Assembly (NCBI GenBank): GCA_051745935.1
Contig: JBNJEM010000438.1
Coordinates: 1-6,845, forward strand
Length of the DNA: 6,845 nt
Reading direction: 5' to 3'
DNA from: JBNJEM01 sp051745935
GTDB lineage: Bacteria; Planctomycetota; Planctomycetia; Pirellulales; Pirellulaceae
The translations under genes and the position numbers were made by a program. Below, piece after piece: positions 5,591 to 6,845 of this stretch; within the stretch, counting starts at the first letter, position 1; every line of letters begins with the position of its first letter. Below the pieces are notes generated by a model. It made no database searches. It was not told the origin of the DNA and saw only the letters and a list, made by a program, of their open reading frames with translations.

Positions 5591-6845
5591 TCAGCGGCTC
5601 CCAGCCAACAGACTCTCCAGCGACTCTTCGTCTTCATCGTTCTCGTCCGCTGCCCCTGCCTGCAATTGGAAATCGTCGAGAATCGGTAAAGGGTCGATCA
5701 ACCGCCACGCTGGCACGGAGGAAAGCATCCCCCCTAGCAACCATCCACTTCGTAATATCCAAAGACAGTATCCCGCCGACAATGCCGTTACCATGACCGT
5801 TGCGGTACCCACCGCCAGCGCCTCTGTCTGCTGGTTGTCTCCGGCCACCGTCTTCTCGGAATCGATTTCGTCCCACAGAAAACGAGTATCCAGCGCAGGC
5901 TCCTCCCAGTACACGTCGGATCCGTGCGTTTTACCGCTCGATTCAACGGCCTCATCTTGCTGATTGTTGCCTTGAGCTTCAGCCCGTTCCCGCTGCTCGG
6001 ACAAGTTCCTTACAGGTCCTGCCGCCGCATCAAAAACGAACATTCTTTCGAACCCTCGGTCGGTGTACGACGCCCCGGCATCGTTTGACGAGGAATCGTG
6101 GTCAGACAACACCGAGTCTTTCTCACCGGAATCGGATGAACCACCCGCTTCCCGGTTCGGAATCACCAGATTGACAGGCGTCTGGCTTACTTGCAGCAGC
6201 TCAGTGATCGACGTCTGCTCTTCCTGGTCGTCGTCAGCCGGATCGGTCGATTTCGAAGCCGGCTCTTCCGCACCCTGAACCGACCTTTCCGAAGAGGCCG
6301 GAAGCGGTGCGTCTGGCAGCTCGTCGACATCGGTAATCTCGAGTGTTACTCTCTCCGCATCTGAAGTGTTTTCACCGTCCGAGACCGTCAGTAACAAAAC
6401 ATAGCTTGCGGTAGTCTCATAATCGAGCAGAGCAGGATCGGCAACGCTGATTTCGCCCGTTTCACCGTCAATCTTGAAAATGCCGTCGACGTTGCCAGCC
6501 ATGATTTTCCAATCCTGCAAGCCACCGACCGTGTCAGCGTCCGTGCCTACGACTCGTCCTACGATCGTTCCCGAAATCGCGTCCTCCGAAACGCTTAGAG
6601 TCTGTCCGCTTGGGATAATCGGCGGTGAGTCGTTCACGTCGGTCACCGCGATGGTGAAGCTCTTTGTTGAGAAGGAACCGTCCGCCGAGGTGGCCCGAAC
6701 CGTCACGTCGTGGCTCGTCGCCGTCTCGTAGTCTAGCGCTCCGCTTACCGTCACCACGCCACTGCCGCCGTCGATGGCAAACAGCCCGCCCGCGTCGTCG
6801 TCCAGGCTGTAGGTGATGGTGTTGGTCGTGGCGTCCGCGTCACTG
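5591..6845 (-). CDS. Cadherin-repeat surface protein with C-terminal membrane anchor (5' end outside window)
   Basis: This is the C-terminal 417 residues of a longer protein, open at the right edge. A run of 29 codons continues in frame upstream of the first candidate GTG (6757), so no start lies in the window. Two cadherin-like repeats are visible, each with an LDYE motif (near 6732 and 6426), DAD-type calcium ligands and a closing DVND or DVDE. Such repeats in bacteria act in adhesion or as surface stalks. About 170 residues of acidic Ser/Asp/Glu/Gln-rich linker follow. A hydrophobic helix (about fragment residues 344-365, near 5750-5815) comes next, with a motif at 5678-5755 that includes LLGGMLSSVPAWRLIDPLP, then a short acidic tail. 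I recall similar LLxSLLSSxPAWRxxDPLPxL endings in large planctomycete and marine gammaproteobacterial repeat proteins. The protein is probably held in the membrane with its repeats outside. The next gene starts 26 bases downstream, so the two are probably co-transcribed. Confidence 0.88.
   Translation of the reverse strand, partial: SDADATTNTITYSLDDDAGGLFAIDGGSGVVTVSGALDYETATSHDVTVRATSADGSFSTKSFTIAVTDVNDSPPIIPSGQTLSVSEDAISGTIVGRVVGTDADTVGGLQDWKIMAGNVDGIFKIDGETGEISVADPALLDYETTASYVLLLTVSDGENTSDAERVTLEITDVDELPDAPLPASSERSVQGAEEPASKSTDPADDDQEEQTSITELLQVSQTPVNLVIPNREAGGSSDSGEKDSVLSDHDSSSNDAGASYTDRGFERMFVFDAAAGPVRNLSEQRERAEAQGNNQQDEAVESSGKTHGSDVYWEEPALDTRFLWDEIDSEKTVAGDNQQTEALAVGTATVMVTALSAGYCLWILRSGWLLGGMLSSVPAWRLIDPLPILDDFQLQAGAADENDEDEESLESLLAGSR

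Noticed and set aside
5800..6174. Plus-strand frame of 124 residues opposite the cadherin-repeat protein
   Set aside because: It is Pro/Arg/Ser-rich antisense of a clear coding region, with no domain.
1..6845. CRISPR array, insertion sequence or prophage ends
   Set aside because: I found no regularly spaced repeats, transposase, integrase or terminal inverted repeats. The only repeats are the short palindromic units described above.

Overview
The window looks like chromosomal DNA of a planctomycete, probably near the Pirellulaceae. This is inferred from recalled family resemblance and no search was run. The clues are a large cadherin-repeat surface protein ending in a Leu/Trp/Pro-rich anchor, a PilZ protein with an Arg-rich lead and SRTGF core, paired HD-GYP proteins, long gene-poor spacers and a base composition slightly above half GC.

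Layout from left to right. Positions 1-288 (minus) hold the N-terminal 96 codons of a DEAD/DEAH-type helicase of the MrfA/YprA kind. It starts at a GTG and runs off the left edge. Positions 289-1278 are almost gene-free. They contain a candidate helicase promoter, a perfect TATAAT on the plus strand, a doubtful 128-codon reading frame (582-968) and a cluster of inverted repeats (1175-1237). Positions 1279-1536 (plus) encode a small Arg-rich protein with a good ribosome binding site. An 84-base convergent spacer carries a perfect 9-bp hairpin that may be a REP-like repeat.

The rest of the window, 1621-6845, is a compact minus-strand gene row, transcribed right to left. It encodes the C-terminal end of a cadherin-repeat surface protein with a membrane anchor (5591 to the edge). 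After 26 bases comes an 810-residue membrane protein with sensor, PAS, GGDEF, HD and a helical tail (3132-5564). After 117 bases comes a 336-residue HD-GYP protein (2004-3014). A PilZ protein (1621-2037) starts inside the HD-GYP gene with a 34-base overlap.

The minus-strand row reads as a self-contained cyclic-di-GMP module. The GGDEF protein would make the signal, the HD-GYP protein would hydrolyse it, the PilZ protein would bind it, and the surface protein is a plausible output. The individual families are known. The most unusual points are the GGDEF protein's HD domain, which keeps most metal ligands but has lost the GYP signature, and its Hpt-like tail with Lys where the phospho-accepting His should be. 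Also notable are the close linkage to a surface adhesin and the structured spacers around the small Arg-rich gene.
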